The notes: a model not told the origin generated them from the sequence alone. A stretch of DNA of 64,000 nucleotides from JAVBQO01 sp031548885 (GCA_031548885.1 JAVBQO010000003.1:1-64000); one strand, 5' to 3'; shown: positions 24,539-34,043, counted from the first letter of the stretch. A program made the numbers and translations.

Positions 24539-26292
24539 TATTTTGAAATTCCTTCGTAATCAATTATCCAGTTGCTCATGTCGGTAAAAATCGGGCTGGC
24601 CGCCGCCGAACCCGCCGTCGCGTCGCCACCTAGTTTGGCGTCATCTACGCGAATCATTATGACATATTTTGGCGAGTGTGTCGCGTCCGCCACGTATCCC
24701 AGATACGTACCGATGTACTGCGTTGTCGAATAACCGCCGATCGTCGGATCGTACCACTGGGCTGTACCAGATTTCGCGCCGACGTAATAACCGCGGTCTA
24801 GCGTGTTGCCGCCGTTCGCAAATCGCCCATCATACAGCATCGTACGCAAATTTTCGCTGGCTGTCGGGTTGAGCACGTTCTGCGCCACCACCGTCGGATT
24901 TTTCGCAGTTTCGTTGCCGCTGTCGTCTAGCGTGCCGTCAATAATCGTTGGTTTATAATACGTACCGCCGTTGATGGCCGCCGAAAACGCCGCCGCAACT
25001 TGCAACATCGACACATTCATGCCCTGACCGAACGTCATGTTGGTGTAACGCACCGCGCCGCCCTCCGCGTTGTCGGGCGAAATGATCGTACCGGCCGCTT
25101 CGCCGGAAACTTCGACGCCGGTGTTTTCGCCAAATCGATAATGATCGGTGTAATATTCGTACAACGCATTTTTCGCCGTCGTGTTGACCGAACCGCCGCC
25201 CATTTGCTGCAACGCGAAAATCGCCCCGGTATTCAGCGACAATTGCAAAACTTTTGACATTGTGACGTTTGTGCCATCAGTCGTGTGGTCAACGTTGCAG
25301 ATTTTCGCATCCTCGATTTGGATACAGCCGGCATTCAGAAATGTCGTATCTGGCGCGACGACGCCTCTGTCCAGCGCCGCGCCCATCGTCAGCGATTTCA
25401 TCACCGAACCGGGTTCGAACGCGTCGCCAACCACACGGTTTTGGAAAGCCGCCGCATCGGTAACTTTGTTGTACTGCGCTGGTTCGTAGGTCGGATAGTT
25501 CGCCATCGCTTTGATCGCACCGGTGTTCGGATCCATCACGACCAGGCTGCCTTTGGTCGCGCTCACTCTGTCCAAGCCATTTTTGAGAATCGTTTCGGCC
25601 TGCGCCTGAATATTTCGGTCGATCGTCAAAACATAGTTTTCGCCGTTTTTCGCCGCCACGCGCACGTCATGTTGGCCGATAGTCAGCGGAATACGTCGCA
25701 CGTCAGTCACACTTTGCAAAAGTCCCGATGTGCCGGTCAATTCCTCGTTCAAATATTGCTCTATACCATATTGTCCCACGCCGTCGTTATTGACAAAACC
25801 GAGCGTTTGTGCCGCCAAACCGTTTTCCGGATAAACACGGCGCGTGCCCGCCTGTAGACCAATGCCCGCCAGATCGGCGTCTTGGATTTTTTCGGCTTGT
25901 GTGCGCGTGACTTGTTTGGCCAAGACTACGTATCGGCGCGACGAATCGTTTAGCAAATCGAATGACTCGCGCACCGCTTCCCCACCGGCGATTTCGTTGA
26001 TTTTGGCTTTTATGGCATCGGCGTCTTTGATCTGTGTCGGGTCGGCGAACACCGTATAAACCGGCTCGTTCAACACGATGGGCGCGATAGTGCCGTCGTT
26101 GTCTTTGACGTATAATTGGCCGCGTTCGGCCTGAATCGTGTTTTTGCTAATCTGCATGGCGTCGGCTTCGGCGACGTATTTGGCGTGCTGGATGACTTGA
26201 ACAAACAGAAGTCGAATCGCGAAAACAGCCAGTACGATAAACAGCCCGGCGATGAGCAACTGCGAGCGTGACATTTTCTTTAGTTGTTGCAT
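24538..26292 (-). CDS. ftsI: Class B penicillin-binding protein (division transpeptidase)
   Basis: Cross-links peptidoglycan at the septum. The 584 residues show an N-terminal transmembrane anchor (about 11-32), a PBP dimerisation domain, and a transpeptidase domain with the three active-site motifs SVMK (in EPGSVMKSLTMG), SLN and KSGT (GAKSGTAQW). It lacks a PASTA domain. The position between the FtsL-like gene and mraY is the classical ftsI place. Eighteen bases separate it from the upstream gene. Confidence 0.94.
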   Translation of the reverse strand: MQQLKKMSRSQLLIAGLFIVLAVFAIRLLFVQVIQHAKYVAEADAMQISKNTIQAERGQLYVKDNDGTIAPIVLNEPVYTVFADPTQIKDADAIKAKINEIAGGEAVRESFDLLNDSSRRYVVLAKQVTRTQAEKIQDADLAGIGLQAGTRRVYPENGLAAQTLGFVNNDGVGQYGIEQYLNEELTGTSGLLQSVTDVRRIPLTIGQHDVRVAAKNGENYVLTIDRNIQAQAETILKNGLDRVSATKGSLVVMDPNTGAIKAMANYPTYEPAQYNKVTDAAAFQNRVVGDAFEPGSVMKSLTMGAALDRGVVAPDTTFLNAGCIQIEDAKICNVDHTTDGTNVTMSKVLQLSLNTGAIFALQQMGGGSVNTTAKNALYEYYTDHYRFGENTGVEVSGEAAGTIISPDNAEGGAVRYTNMTFGQGMNVSMLQVAAAFSAAINGGTYYKPTIIDGTLDDSGNETAKNPTVVAQNVLNPTASENLRTMLYDGRFANGGNTLDRGYYVGAKSGTAQWYDPTIGGYSTTQYIGTYLGYVADATHSPKYVIMIRVDDAKLGGDATAGSAAASPIFTDMSNWIIDYEGISK

Positions 26293-26310
26293 ACAGATTC
26301 TATTTCAGCA

Positions 26311-26676
26311 CTAGTTTGAGGCATAGTCAACACTTGACGGCGACGTCATCGACGCGGCAACGCTGCTGTTTTTGACGGTACTAAGCGATTGCAAGCGAGC
26401 ATTTTCAACTTTCAAATCGTCGCGCTCGGCCACCAACTCGGTTTTTCGATCATCAATTTCGTTCATTTCGTAGCCGAACGAACTCGTTTTCGTCAATTGC
26501 GTTAGATATAACAAACCAAGCAGCGCAATCATCAATGCCACAATCACAGCTTGAGCAACCGGCCCAAGTTTCGCCGACGGCATGAACGCAACAGTGTTCT
26601 GGTTTCTTCCCCAACTGGGCGATTGCGATCGATTTCGCGAACGTGTTGAGGTAAATTGTACTCTTTGGTTTGTCAT
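26311..26676 (-). CDS. ftsL: FtsL-like bitopic division protein
   Basis: A 121-residue protein with a basic N terminus, a single transmembrane helix (about residues 38-60) and an extracytoplasmic coiled coil (EMNEIDDRKTELVAERDDLK). The architecture and the position between rsmH and the transpeptidase gene match FtsL. Sequence similarity in this family is weak, so the call depends mainly on context. Confidence 0.7.
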   Translation of the reverse strand: MTNQRVQFTSTRSRNRSQSPSWGRNQNTVAFMPSAKLGPVAQAVIVALMIALLGLLYLTQLTKTSSFGYEMNEIDDRKTELVAERDDLKVENARLQSLSTVKNSSVAASMTSPSSVDYASN

Positions 26677-26727
26677 ATTTATACTTATGTTTATATTTAT
26701 ATGTATGTTTTTGTTTTTGTCGTGGCA

Positions 26728-26753
26728 GGCGGCCTGTTTTGCAACAAGCCGCC
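26728..26753 (-). terminator. Hairpin between rsmH and ftsL-like gene
   Basis: An 11-bp stem with one mismatch (GGCGGCCTGTT with AACAAGCCGCC) in the 166-base gap. No T-run follows on the minus strand, so it may attenuate or stabilise the transcript rather than stop it. Confidence 0.5.
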
Positions 26754-26842
26754 CAGTGACGTCAATTATTTCTTGTGTTTGACGTCGATTTTGTATGTAG
26801 AACGTACCGAACGAATTTTGACTGACATTGGGGTAGGTCCTT

Positions 26843-27733
26843 TCATTTTTTTATTTTTGCGGCGGCGCGAAGTTTGGCACTTCGTGCACGCGGATTGGTA
26901 ACATCATTTATTGCGCCATCGACAGGTTTTTTGGTTAGCAGAATCATGTCGGATTCAAAACCTGATTTGGCGTGATCTGCGAAAAAGCTTTTCACGATCC
27001 GATCCTCCAAACTGTGAAAACTAATCACCGCCACTCGCCCGCCTGGATTTAACAGATCAGGAATGAGTTTCAGCGTGTTTTCGAGTTGCGAAAGTTCATC
27101 GTTCGTCGCAATTCGTAGAGCCTGAAAAGTGCGCGTCGCCGGATGTATTTTCTGATACCCCGGGAACGTTGATTTGATCGCCGCGGCCAATTGCCCTGTG
27201 GTGCGAAACGGTTTATGGAACCGAATTGCATGCGCAATTTTTGCGGCTTGCTTCGGACTTTCCTCGCCGTATTTGACGATGATTTTCGCCAAGTCTTTCT
27301 CGCTCGAACGGTTCACGATTTGCGCTGCGGTAAGTCCACGTGACTGATCCATGCGCATATCCAGCGGCCCGTCGCGCATAAACGAAAAACCTCGCTCTGC
27401 CCGATCTAACTGTGGTGACGACACGCCAATGTCGAGAAGTATAAGATCAAATTTCTTTTCCTGTTCGTGAAGTTCCGTCGCCGCGGATAAAAAATCGTTT
27501 CGCAAAATGGTCGCGCCCGCTTTCGCAAAGTTCGACAATTCATTGATAGCGTTTTCATCACGATCAACCAACGTCATGCCATCCGGATTCTCAGTTCGCG
27601 CCAAAACTTCCCCGGCATGACCGCCATAACCGGCTGTCAAATCGAGATATGTTTCGCCGCGTTTCGGATCCAATAATCGCAAAACGTCGTCTAAAAGCAC
27701 AGGAATATGGAGTTGTTGTGGTGTTTGATTCAT
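26843..27733 (-). CDS. rsmH: 16S rRNA (cytosine-1402-N4)-methyltransferase RsmH
   Basis: Methylates N4 of C1402 in 16S rRNA. The 296 residues hold the SAM-binding motif LDLTAGYGGHAGEVL, the conserved GVSSPQLDRAERGFSF segment, and the C-terminal signature SFHSLEDRIVK followed by TKKPV. It is the second gene of the dcw cluster, but a 357-base spacer separates it from mraZ. Confidence 0.95.
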   Translation of the reverse strand: MNQTPQQLHIPVLLDDVLRLLDPKRGETYLDLTAGYGGHAGEVLARTENPDGMTLVDRDENAINELSNFAKAGATILRNDFLSAATELHEQEKKFDLILLDIGVSSPQLDRAERGFSFMRDGPLDMRMDQSRGLTAAQIVNRSSEKDLAKIIVKYGEESPKQAAKIAHAIRFHKPFRTTGQLAAAIKSTFPGYQKIHPATRTFQALRIATNDELSQLENTLKLIPDLLNPGGRVAVISFHSLEDRIVKSFFADHAKSGFESDMILLTKKPVDGAINDVTNPRARSAKLRAAAKIKK

Positions 27734-28090
27734 ATTCTTAAACTCACTTTATCACTTTTGCAAAATTTCGCAAATGATATAATGAGGCGTTACGGAGGTC
27801 ACCTATTCGGCAATCAGTGTGTTTGTTTTTCGCATGTTTTTTGTTTTTGTTTAGTCGTTGCTAATGGAGTTGTTGTGATGCATATGCTTATATGTATAAA
27901 TATGCGCATATTGCGACTACATTAACATATGAGAGACTTATGTGTGAGGTGGAGTTTTTGGGGAGGTTTAATTATAAACCAAGGTACAATGGCTTTTCGC
28001 TTTCGCACGGCGCTTCTCTTCCGTTCACTGATTACCGAGTAGTCGACCTCAGTAATTCTGTTTGACCGATTTGTTAAAGTACCGCTACCG
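27734..28090. other. Non-coding spacer between mraZ and rsmH
   Basis: A 357-base gap inside the dcw cluster. A small stem GGTTTA/TAAACC lies near 27966-27981, and a TATAAT on the plus strand near 27778. No gene or known RNA was recognised. The length is unusual for genes that normally touch each other. Confidence 0.45.
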
Positions 28091-28450
28091 TTATTTCGCA
28101 ATCAGCCGCCAGTATTTGCCAGCCCGAACCGCCACGACTTCGCGATCAATGCCAGCATATTCCAGTAAATGCTGTTCGATCGTGATTCGCCCCTGCTTCT
28201 CATCCAACTCCGCCACCGTTTTTCCGGTGCGAAATTTGACATTCAGGTCAGCAACTCGCTCGTCCAAGATATCGCCCGTCAGCGCCGATTCAACATCATC
28301 ATTCCATACCGCTACTGGGTACAGGTGCAGATATTTTTGAAATCCGCGCGTCACAACTGCGCCACCCGCAAACTCTGCGCGAAGTTCGGACGGAATCGTC
28401 AATCGACGTTTGTCATCCAATTTTCGTTCAAAATAATCTACGGAGGCCAT
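28091..28450 (-). CDS. mraZ: Transcriptional regulator MraZ
   Basis: A 119-residue DNA-binding repressor of the dcw cluster, shorter than the usual 140-150. The two tandem AbrB-like half-domains are visible, each with the DxxxR core: LDDKRRLTIPSELR near residue 11 and LDEKQGRITIEQHLLEYAGI near residue 83. MraZ forms a ring that binds direct repeats in its own promoter. Such repeats are present at 28534-28548, so autoregulation is well supported. Confidence 0.92.
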   Translation of the reverse strand: MASVDYFERKLDDKRRLTIPSELRAEFAGGAVVTRGFQKYLHLYPVAVWNDDVESALTGDILDERVADLNVKFRTGKTVAELDEKQGRITIEQHLLEYAGIDREVVAVRAGKYWRLIAK

Positions 28451-28524
28451 ATCCTGTTTGGTTAATTGTTTTTTTGGTGCCAGTGGTTTTTGTTTTTCAG
28501 GCTCGCGCCTTTGCCACTGACATC

Positions 28525-28554
28525 AGTATACTACCCACTGCTACCCACATGCAA
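28525..28554 (-). promoter_or_regulatory. dcw promoter with MraZ operator boxes
   Basis: Minus strand: -35 TTGCAT (28549-28554), an 18-base spacer, -10 TATACT (28525-28530). The spacer contains two GTGGG direct repeats (28544-28548 and 28534-28538) with a ten-base period. This is the MraZ-box pattern known from other bacteria, here placed between -35 and -10, where binding should block RNA polymerase. Confidence 0.85.
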
Positions 28555-28702
28555 GTCTTTTTCGCAAGATTTTACCCATAACATGATAATCTTTAGCCAT
28601 ATTCTGTGGAAAACTATTTCGCATCAGATGTCAAACAAACGCTTTACATATTGTACTATTGCGGTTATTACAACGCCACCGAACGACACGACTCTCGAAA
28701 AA

Positions 28703-28731
28703 CAAAACCGCCCTGTTTTGGAGCGGTTTTG
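28703..28731 (-). terminator. Terminator of the small gene at 28753-28998
   Basis: CAAAACCGC pairs with GCGGTTTTG across an 11-base loop, and the minus strand continues with a T-rich run. Confidence 0.75.
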
Positions 28732-28752
28732 CATTTTTGTTTTCCAGCCAGT

Positions 28753-28998
28753 TTACATATTGAAAATCGCAGCGCCAATCGCCTGCGCGTAATCGGTCGA
28801 AACTTGAACTGCCACCCACGCCGTCAAAAAGAACAGATTTATCAGCAGCGACGTCGTTAAAACAGCATTCCGAATATCGCTATTTTCCATAGCGACAACA
28901 GCTGTGCCGTCGATCGTGCCGTCTACTTTTACATCCATTGCGACAGATTTCGTAGCTTTTTTGCTTTCGCGTTTGATTGTTTTTGTGTTTTCTTTCAT
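28753..28998 (-). CDS. Small single-helix membrane protein
   Basis: An 81-residue protein with a Lys-rich N-terminal half (about 1-20), a middle segment of short strands, and one transmembrane helix (about residues 48-68) ending near the C terminus. It stands alone, with a consensus promoter at 29006-29034 and its own terminator. The -10 box lies seven bases before the ATG, so the mRNA is probably leaderless. No family recognised. Confidence 0.65.
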   Translation of the reverse strand: MKENTKTIKRESKKATKSVAMDVKVDGTIDGTAVVAMENSDIRNAVLTTSLLINLFFLTAWVAVQVSTDYAQAIGAAIFNM

Positions 28999-29005
28999 GT
29001 TATCG

Positions 29006-29034
29006 ATACTAACATAAGCTTAATTAAAAGTCAA
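29006..29034 (-). promoter_or_regulatory. Promoter for the small membrane protein gene
   Basis: Minus strand: TTGACT (29029-29034), 17 bases, TAGTAT (29006-29011), then seven bases to the ATG. Confidence 0.7.
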
Positions 29035-29082
29035 CAGTCAACAACATATTCAACCAAATTAATAAATAACAACTACAACATT

Positions 29083-30075
29083 CTACGAAAAATACACGCG
29101 CATGATCTGCCGCGCGAGCTTGTCCGGATCGTGACGAATATACGTCCGCGCATCGCCAATCGGATCAGCCGCCTGCGAGTCCGACCAGATTTCCGTCGCC
29201 AACAAATCGCCTTTTTTGACGCGATAATGCGCCGTTTTGAATTTCCGCTCGGCAATCGCAACCGGCAATTCGCCAGCCTTCGCATAGCGCTCCAACAGTT
29301 TCTTGCCTGGCTGATTAGTGTTATAAATCACGTAATCCAAAAACTCCGCGCCCGCCAAACGCTCGACTTCGCTGGCGAAATCATGGACCGCGAAATGGTC
29401 GGTCTGGCCGGGTTTCGTTACTAAATTACAGATATAGACACATTTCGCACTCGTTTTTGCCAACGCTTCGCCGACACCCGGAACCACCAACGTCGGCGCC
29501 AAACTACCGTACAGATTGCCCGGCGCCACGACAATCAAATCCGCCTCCGAAATCGCCGTTTTCGCCAGAGGATTCAGCGTCGGCACGGGATCCAGCCAAA
29601 CCCGCGGTCGCTTTTTCGCAAATTTTGAATGCGCCATCGCAAATTGCCCGCGTTCTGACGTCTGGCCGTCATGCAGGCAAAGCGTCACCGCATCGAGCGT
29701 AATCGGCAAAACTTTCCCATCGATTTTCAAAACTTCGCCCGCCACATCGACGCCATCCGCGAAACTGCCGGTCATTTTTTCCAGCGCTGTCAAAAACAAA
29801 TTGCCAAAAGCATGACCCTTCAAACTTCCTTCATCGAACCGATAGTTAAACAATTCGCGCACCCGCGGCGACTGCGAAAGCGCCACCAAACATTGCCGTA
29901 CGTCACCCGGCGGCAACACGCCCAATTCGTCGCGCAACACGCCCGTCGACCCGCCATCATCCGCCATATTGACCAGCGCCGTGATGTTTTTCGCATAATT
30001 TTTCAACCCGGAAAGCACCGAAAAGCTACCTGTTCCGCCGCCAATTACCACGATTTTGGCGCCACCCGGCTGCAT
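29083..30075 (-). CDS. yvcK: YvcK/CofD-like gluconeogenesis factor
   Basis: A 330-residue protein of the YvcK family. The nucleotide-binding GGGTGSFSVLSGLK near the N terminus, MADDGGSTGVLRDELGVLPPGDVRQCL and the central APGNLYGSLAPTL segment are all conserved. In Firmicutes YvcK binds UDP-GlcNAc and supports peptidoglycan synthesis and growth on gluconeogenic carbon. Here the ATG immediately follows the TAA of the upstream glycosidase gene, so the two form an operon. Confidence 0.92.
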   Translation of the reverse strand: MQPGGAKIVVIGGGTGSFSVLSGLKNYAKNITALVNMADDGGSTGVLRDELGVLPPGDVRQCLVALSQSPRVRELFNYRFDEGSLKGHAFGNLFLTALEKMTGSFADGVDVAGEVLKIDGKVLPITLDAVTLCLHDGQTSERGQFAMAHSKFAKKRPRVWLDPVPTLNPLAKTAISEADLIVVAPGNLYGSLAPTLVVPGVGEALAKTSAKCVYICNLVTKPGQTDHFAVHDFASEVERLAGAEFLDYVIYNTNQPGKKLLERYAKAGELPVAIAERKFKTAHYRVKKGDLLATEIWSDSQAADPIGDARTYIRHDPDKLARQIMRVYFS

Positions 30076-31335
30076 TTATAATCCCCGCACTTTTCGCACA
30101 AATCGACCGTACCACAGCGCGGATTTTCGCACGGTTCGCTTGCAATCGTTTTCGTAATCAACCTCGATCAGCCCAAATCGCGGCCAAAAACCTTTGTCCC
30201 ATTCAAAATTGTCCAACAACGACCAGTGCAAATATCCCAATACGTTGACGCCGGCATCCAGCACGCGGTTCATCGCCAAAATCGTTTCTGTCATCCACCA
30301 TTTTCGATTTTCATCGCTGGCATCAGCCAGACCGTTTTCGCAAATCATCAGCGGCAAATTATACTTTTCGCTGAGCCTCATCAGCACATGTTCGATATCA
30401 GCCGGTTGCAAATCCCAACCCAAATCGCTCGTTCGCTGGTCCGAATTGTGGATGCGATATCCATACACGCGATTCGTAAAATAATAATTCACGCCCAAAA
30501 AATCGCAGTTTTTCACAACTTTTTTCAAAAAGAAATCATCGGTTCCCCACTGCATAATCGCGGCACTTTTTTGCGAAAGCCACGCGTCATCGCCAGCATG
30601 AAAATTACCCGAATTCGTCGCCACCGAAACTTTGAATCGCCGACCCATCGCGTGGGCGGTTTTGGCGATTTCGTTATGCGCGTACGCCAAATTTCGCAAC
30701 ACTTTTATCATCGCGATTTTCGATGTTTGCTGCGGCGGCCAGTTCCCGTACAAGTAGCTCTCGCCAGCATAAACTTCGGGCTCGTTGATCGTGATAACGT
30801 ATCGGACTTGCCCGCCCAATTCTTTCAAAACTTTTTCGGCAAAACGAACGAAATATTTGACGTTGGCGCGTTTTTCGAATCCGCCCAGATCCTGAAACCA
30901 CTCTGGCAACGTGAAATGAAACAGTGTCATGACTGGCTCGATGCCGGACGATTTCATCGATTTCAAATAGCGTTTGTAGTGCGCGAATTCCGCCGCGCTC
31001 CATTTGCCCGCGGTTGGTTCGCAGCGCGACCATTCGACACTGAATCGAAATGCGTTCAGCCCCAACTTTTTCATCATTTGAAAGTCAGTTTCGTATTTTT
31101 CATAGTGATTTGCGGCCTGGCCAGAAATGTAATTTTCGGGGTTTTCGGCGGCCGCACGAATATCTTTCCAATTGTCCAAATGTCCAAATTTTCGTTTGGC
31201 ATTCGCAGCCAATTTCCGCGCGTTTTCGTTTTCCCAGCGCGTCCATTGGTTGTGATTGTTCCCTTCGACTTGATGAGCCGACGTCGCGGCGCCCCATAGA
31301 AAATCTCGGCCGAACAGCAGTTTTGACTGTTTCAT
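30076..31335 (-). CDS. Glycoside hydrolase family 1 (beta-glucosidase-like)
   Basis: A 419-residue GH1 enzyme that should cleave beta-glucosides or beta-galactosides in the cytoplasm; there is no signal peptide. The acid/base Glu is in TINEPEVY and the nucleophile Glu in ICENGLAD. The N-terminal FLWGAATSAHQVEG and the C-terminal YLHWSLLDNFEWDKGF are typical substrate-pocket segments. A TATAAT six bases before the ATG suggests a leaderless mRNA. It is co-transcribed with yvcK, which hints at a link between sugar supply and cell-wall precursors. Confidence 0.93.
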   Translation of the reverse strand: MKQSKLLFGRDFLWGAATSAHQVEGNNHNQWTRWENENARKLAANAKRKFGHLDNWKDIRAAAENPENYISGQAANHYEKYETDFQMMKKLGLNAFRFSVEWSRCEPTAGKWSAAEFAHYKRYLKSMKSSGIEPVMTLFHFTLPEWFQDLGGFEKRANVKYFVRFAEKVLKELGGQVRYVITINEPEVYAGESYLYGNWPPQQTSKIAMIKVLRNLAYAHNEIAKTAHAMGRRFKVSVATNSGNFHAGDDAWLSQKSAAIMQWGTDDFFLKKVVKNCDFLGVNYYFTNRVYGYRIHNSDQRTSDLGWDLQPADIEHVLMRLSEKYNLPLMICENGLADASDENRKWWMTETILAMNRVLDAGVNVLGYLHWSLLDNFEWDKGFWPRFGLIEVDYENDCKRTVRKSALWYGRFVRKVRGL

Positions 31336-31347
31336 TATTTGATTATA
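31336..31347 (-). promoter_or_regulatory. -10 box giving a leaderless glycosidase transcript
   Basis: Minus strand TATAAT (31342-31347), six bases, then the ATG at 31335. Confidence 0.65.
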
Positions 31348-31354
31348 TCACGAC

Positions 31355-32956
31355 CTACTGGACAACGTCTTCGCCGAAATGTTTCTGCAAACGCATTTTG
31401 ATTGAACCTTCGTGCCGGCCCAATTTTTTGGCAATTTTGGTCAAGTTTTCGCCACGCAAAAACATTTCCTTCAACGTTTCATCGTCGCGATTTTCCCATG
31501 GTTTGTAGGCGTTCGGATGCGTCTGGCGCATTTTGGCGATCTTGTCTTGCCATGACATTTTGCCGTTTTTGGCGACCGATTTTTTGGTCAAGTTTTTCGC
31601 ACGTTTTTCAGCATTTTTTCGCAAACCGGCAAATTCCGCGGCAGCGATTTTCGATTTGCTGCGAAAATCCGAATCCATATTCAGCGCCGCCTCGCTGACA
31701 CTGAGCGCCATTCGATTTATCCCGACCAAACTCAGACAATCCAGCGATTTGACGCGCGACAACGCCACGTAACCCATGCCCGGCACGAACGCCTTTCGCA
31801 AATCAATTCGCGCCTGATCCAACGTCATGCCCTGCGATTTGTGCACCGTGATCGCCCACGCCAACCGCAACGGAACCTGCGAGAGTCCGGCACGTTTTCG
31901 ATCACCATCGCGCAGCTCCCAACTATCCGGCTGCATCGTCACGGTTTTGCCATTGCGAAATTCAACGATCGGCCAATCAGTCGCTTCCTCGAAATCGACC
32001 ACCGTTCCAATCGATCCATTGACGTATTTTTTGTCCGGCGAATTTCGCACCGCCATGACCAATGCGCCTTTTTTCAAACGCAAAATCGCCGGTGCCAAGC
32101 ACGACCGTTTCAGATTCTCCACGTAATTTTCGCCGCCAGTCGTGGTCATTTCGTACTGCACCTCTACTTCATCCAGTTGTTCCAGTTTTCGCAAATTTAT
32201 CGCATCGACATCGATATTTATCGTATGAAGTTCCGTCACATCGCCCAACGTCCGGACGTCTTGACGTTTCAATAGCATTTCGGCGTGACGACGGCGAATG
32301 TCGCCATCACGCAACGCGTTCAGGATTTCCAAATATTCGTCGTCGTTCTGTCGATGTTGTTCGGTCAAATAACAAACTGTCGGATCGGCTTCGCGCCAGG
32401 CGTTCGATTCGGTTGCGAAATCGCCCTGTCTGGCGTCATTTCGATTGACCGGTGGTAATTGGAAAAAATCGCCGCAAAAAATTACTTGGATGCCGCCGAA
32501 TGGTTTTGATAAAATTTCCGTTGCTTTGGCATTTTGCGAAACACCTTTTTCGTCCAACGCGCTAATCAAACTCGGCTCGTCCAAAACCGCCTGCGCCCGC
32601 ACATTTCGGCAAACTTCGTCGACCAAATCCAACCGAAAATCGTGCAACATCGAAACCTCGTCGATCACCAAAACGTCGGCTTTTGTAATTTGTTCGCGAC
32701 GCGTTTTGGATATTTTTTTGTAAAAGTTCCGCGGCAATTCGTCGTGCACGCCCGTGCCGCTCCACGCGTGAATCGTGTTGCCGTTCAGGTGCGTCGCCGC
32801 CAAGCCGGTCGTCGCCGTTACCGCAACTTTTTTACCCTCCGCACGAGCCGATCGAATGAATTGGTTCAAAACATACGTTTTGCCCGCACCCGCCGCGCCC
32901 GTCAAAAAAACGTTGCGGCCAGACAACATGATTTCCAGCGCCAAAACTTGATCCAT
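31355..32956 (-). CDS. Pif1/RecD-like SF1B helicase with C-terminal HTH-like tail
   Basis: A 533-residue DNA helicase. Walker A is GAAGAGKT near residue 20, and motif II is VLVIDEVSML near 95. Motif III is CGDFFQLPPV. The C-terminal motor contains AWAITVHKSQGMTLDQARID and YVALSRVKSL. After residue 450 there is a Lys-rich linker and a small helical domain (LTKIAKKLGRHEGSIKMRLQKHFG), which looks like a helix-turn-helix DNA-binding unit. Pif1-type helicases resolve G-quadruplexes and stalled forks; that role is family knowledge. A TAAAAT box lies ten bases before the ATG. Confidence 0.88.
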   Translation of the reverse strand: MDQVLALEIMLSGRNVFLTGAAGAGKTYVLNQFIRSARAEGKKVAVTATTGLAATHLNGNTIHAWSGTGVHDELPRNFYKKISKTRREQITKADVLVIDEVSMLHDFRLDLVDEVCRNVRAQAVLDEPSLISALDEKGVSQNAKATEILSKPFGGIQVIFCGDFFQLPPVNRNDARQGDFATESNAWREADPTVCYLTEQHRQNDDEYLEILNALRDGDIRRRHAEMLLKRQDVRTLGDVTELHTINIDVDAINLRKLEQLDEVEVQYEMTTTGGENYVENLKRSCLAPAILRLKKGALVMAVRNSPDKKYVNGSIGTVVDFEEATDWPIVEFRNGKTVTMQPDSWELRDGDRKRAGLSQVPLRLAWAITVHKSQGMTLDQARIDLRKAFVPGMGYVALSRVKSLDCLSLVGINRMALSVSEAALNMDSDFRSKSKIAAAEFAGLRKNAEKRAKNLTKKSVAKNGKMSWQDKIAKMRQTHPNAYKPWENRDDETLKEMFLRGENLTKIAKKLGRHEGSIKMRLQKHFGEDVVQ

Positions 32957-33026
32957 AGTTGCCTATATTTTAGCATAAAAAACGTATTCATACGTGCAAT
33001 TAACAGATAAACGTTGCGAAATTTAC

Positions 33027-33992
33027 CTAAACATCCCACGCAAATCCAGTACCAAAATGCCCATAACGCGCCGTTTTTTCGAACTGTGGTTTTCGCAAAT
33101 CTAACGCCGCAATAATTCCATTTGGCGTCAAATCATATCCGGTAACGATTTCGTGCACGCCATCGATAATCACGCTCGCTTCCAGTGGTTCGGCCACGCC
33201 AATCGCGTACGCCAACCGCACGAAAACTTCATTCGCGCCACGATTTCGCAGATAATCCACGGCGATTTTTCGCGCCATGTACGCCGCGCTGCGATCGACT
33301 TTTGTGGCGTCTTTTCCGCTAAAAGCCCCGCCGCCAACCGCAATTCGCGGCCCGTAATTGTCCACCGCCAATTTCCGGCCGGTCAGTCCGGCATCGACGT
33401 CGAATCCGCCGGTCACCCAATCGCCGCACGGATTTGTGAAAACTTTTACGTTTTTCGCGCGGACTTTTCCGCCAAGCCAATCTGCGATTTCGTCGTTCAA
33501 TTGCTCGGACGCTGCGTTTTGAAAACTCGCCACAACCGCCACAATTTCGCCGTCGCGAATCGTGATTTGCGTTTTGCCATCGAACGGAAATTTTGCGAAA
33601 ATCCGCTGGTTCAATTCACGCGCCAGCACGTATTCCAGCGGTAAAAGTTCCGGCGTTTCATCGCACGCGTAACCGATCATAATGCCTTGGTCGCCCGCGC
33701 CGCCCGTGTCGACGCCGCGTGCGATTTCCGGACTCTGTTTCGCAACGTGTTCGATGACTTCGACGTCTTTTCCCGCGATTCGCCGCACGATTCTCGCAAC
33801 ATCGATTTCGGTCGCGCGTGAAGTCACTTCGCCCGTCACGAAAACTTTTCCGTGTCCGCCGCAGCAGTCAATCGCCACACGCGCGTCCGGATCCTGCGCC
33901 AAATGCGCGTCCAAAATCGCATCGGAAATTTGGTCGCACAATTTGTCGGGGTGTTTTGGCGACACACTTTCGGCCGTTCTAAATTCGTTCAT
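33027..33992 (-). CDS. metK: S-adenosylmethionine synthetase, compact form
   Basis: Makes SAM from methionine and ATP. The length of 321 residues is well below the usual 380-400, so loops are trimmed. Core motifs remain: KHPDKLCDQISDAILDAHL near the N terminus (the leading Gly of GHPDK is Lys), GGAGDQGIMIGYACDE, and the phosphate-binding GGGAFSGKDATKVDRSAAYMAR. An AAAGGA site precedes the ATG. A SAM-I riboswitch lies immediately upstream. Confidence 0.93.
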   Translation of the reverse strand: MNEFRTAESVSPKHPDKLCDQISDAILDAHLAQDPDARVAIDCCGGHGKVFVTGEVTSRATEIDVARIVRRIAGKDVEVIEHVAKQSPEIARGVDTGGAGDQGIMIGYACDETPELLPLEYVLARELNQRIFAKFPFDGKTQITIRDGEIVAVVASFQNAASEQLNDEIADWLGGKVRAKNVKVFTNPCGDWVTGGFDVDAGLTGRKLAVDNYGPRIAVGGGAFSGKDATKVDRSAAYMARKIAVDYLRNRGANEVFVRLAYAIGVAEPLEASVIIDGVHEIVTGYDLTPNGIIAALDLRKPQFEKTARYGHFGTGFAWDV

Positions 33993-34043
33993 AAAAATCC
34001 TTTCGCATCAAGATCCGTCCAAACTTTCGCAAAAGAATTTCAA

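Noticed and set aside
30226..31299. 357-codon plus-strand frame antisense to the GH1 gene
   Set aside because: The minus-strand frame has both catalytic Glu motifs; this one has none.
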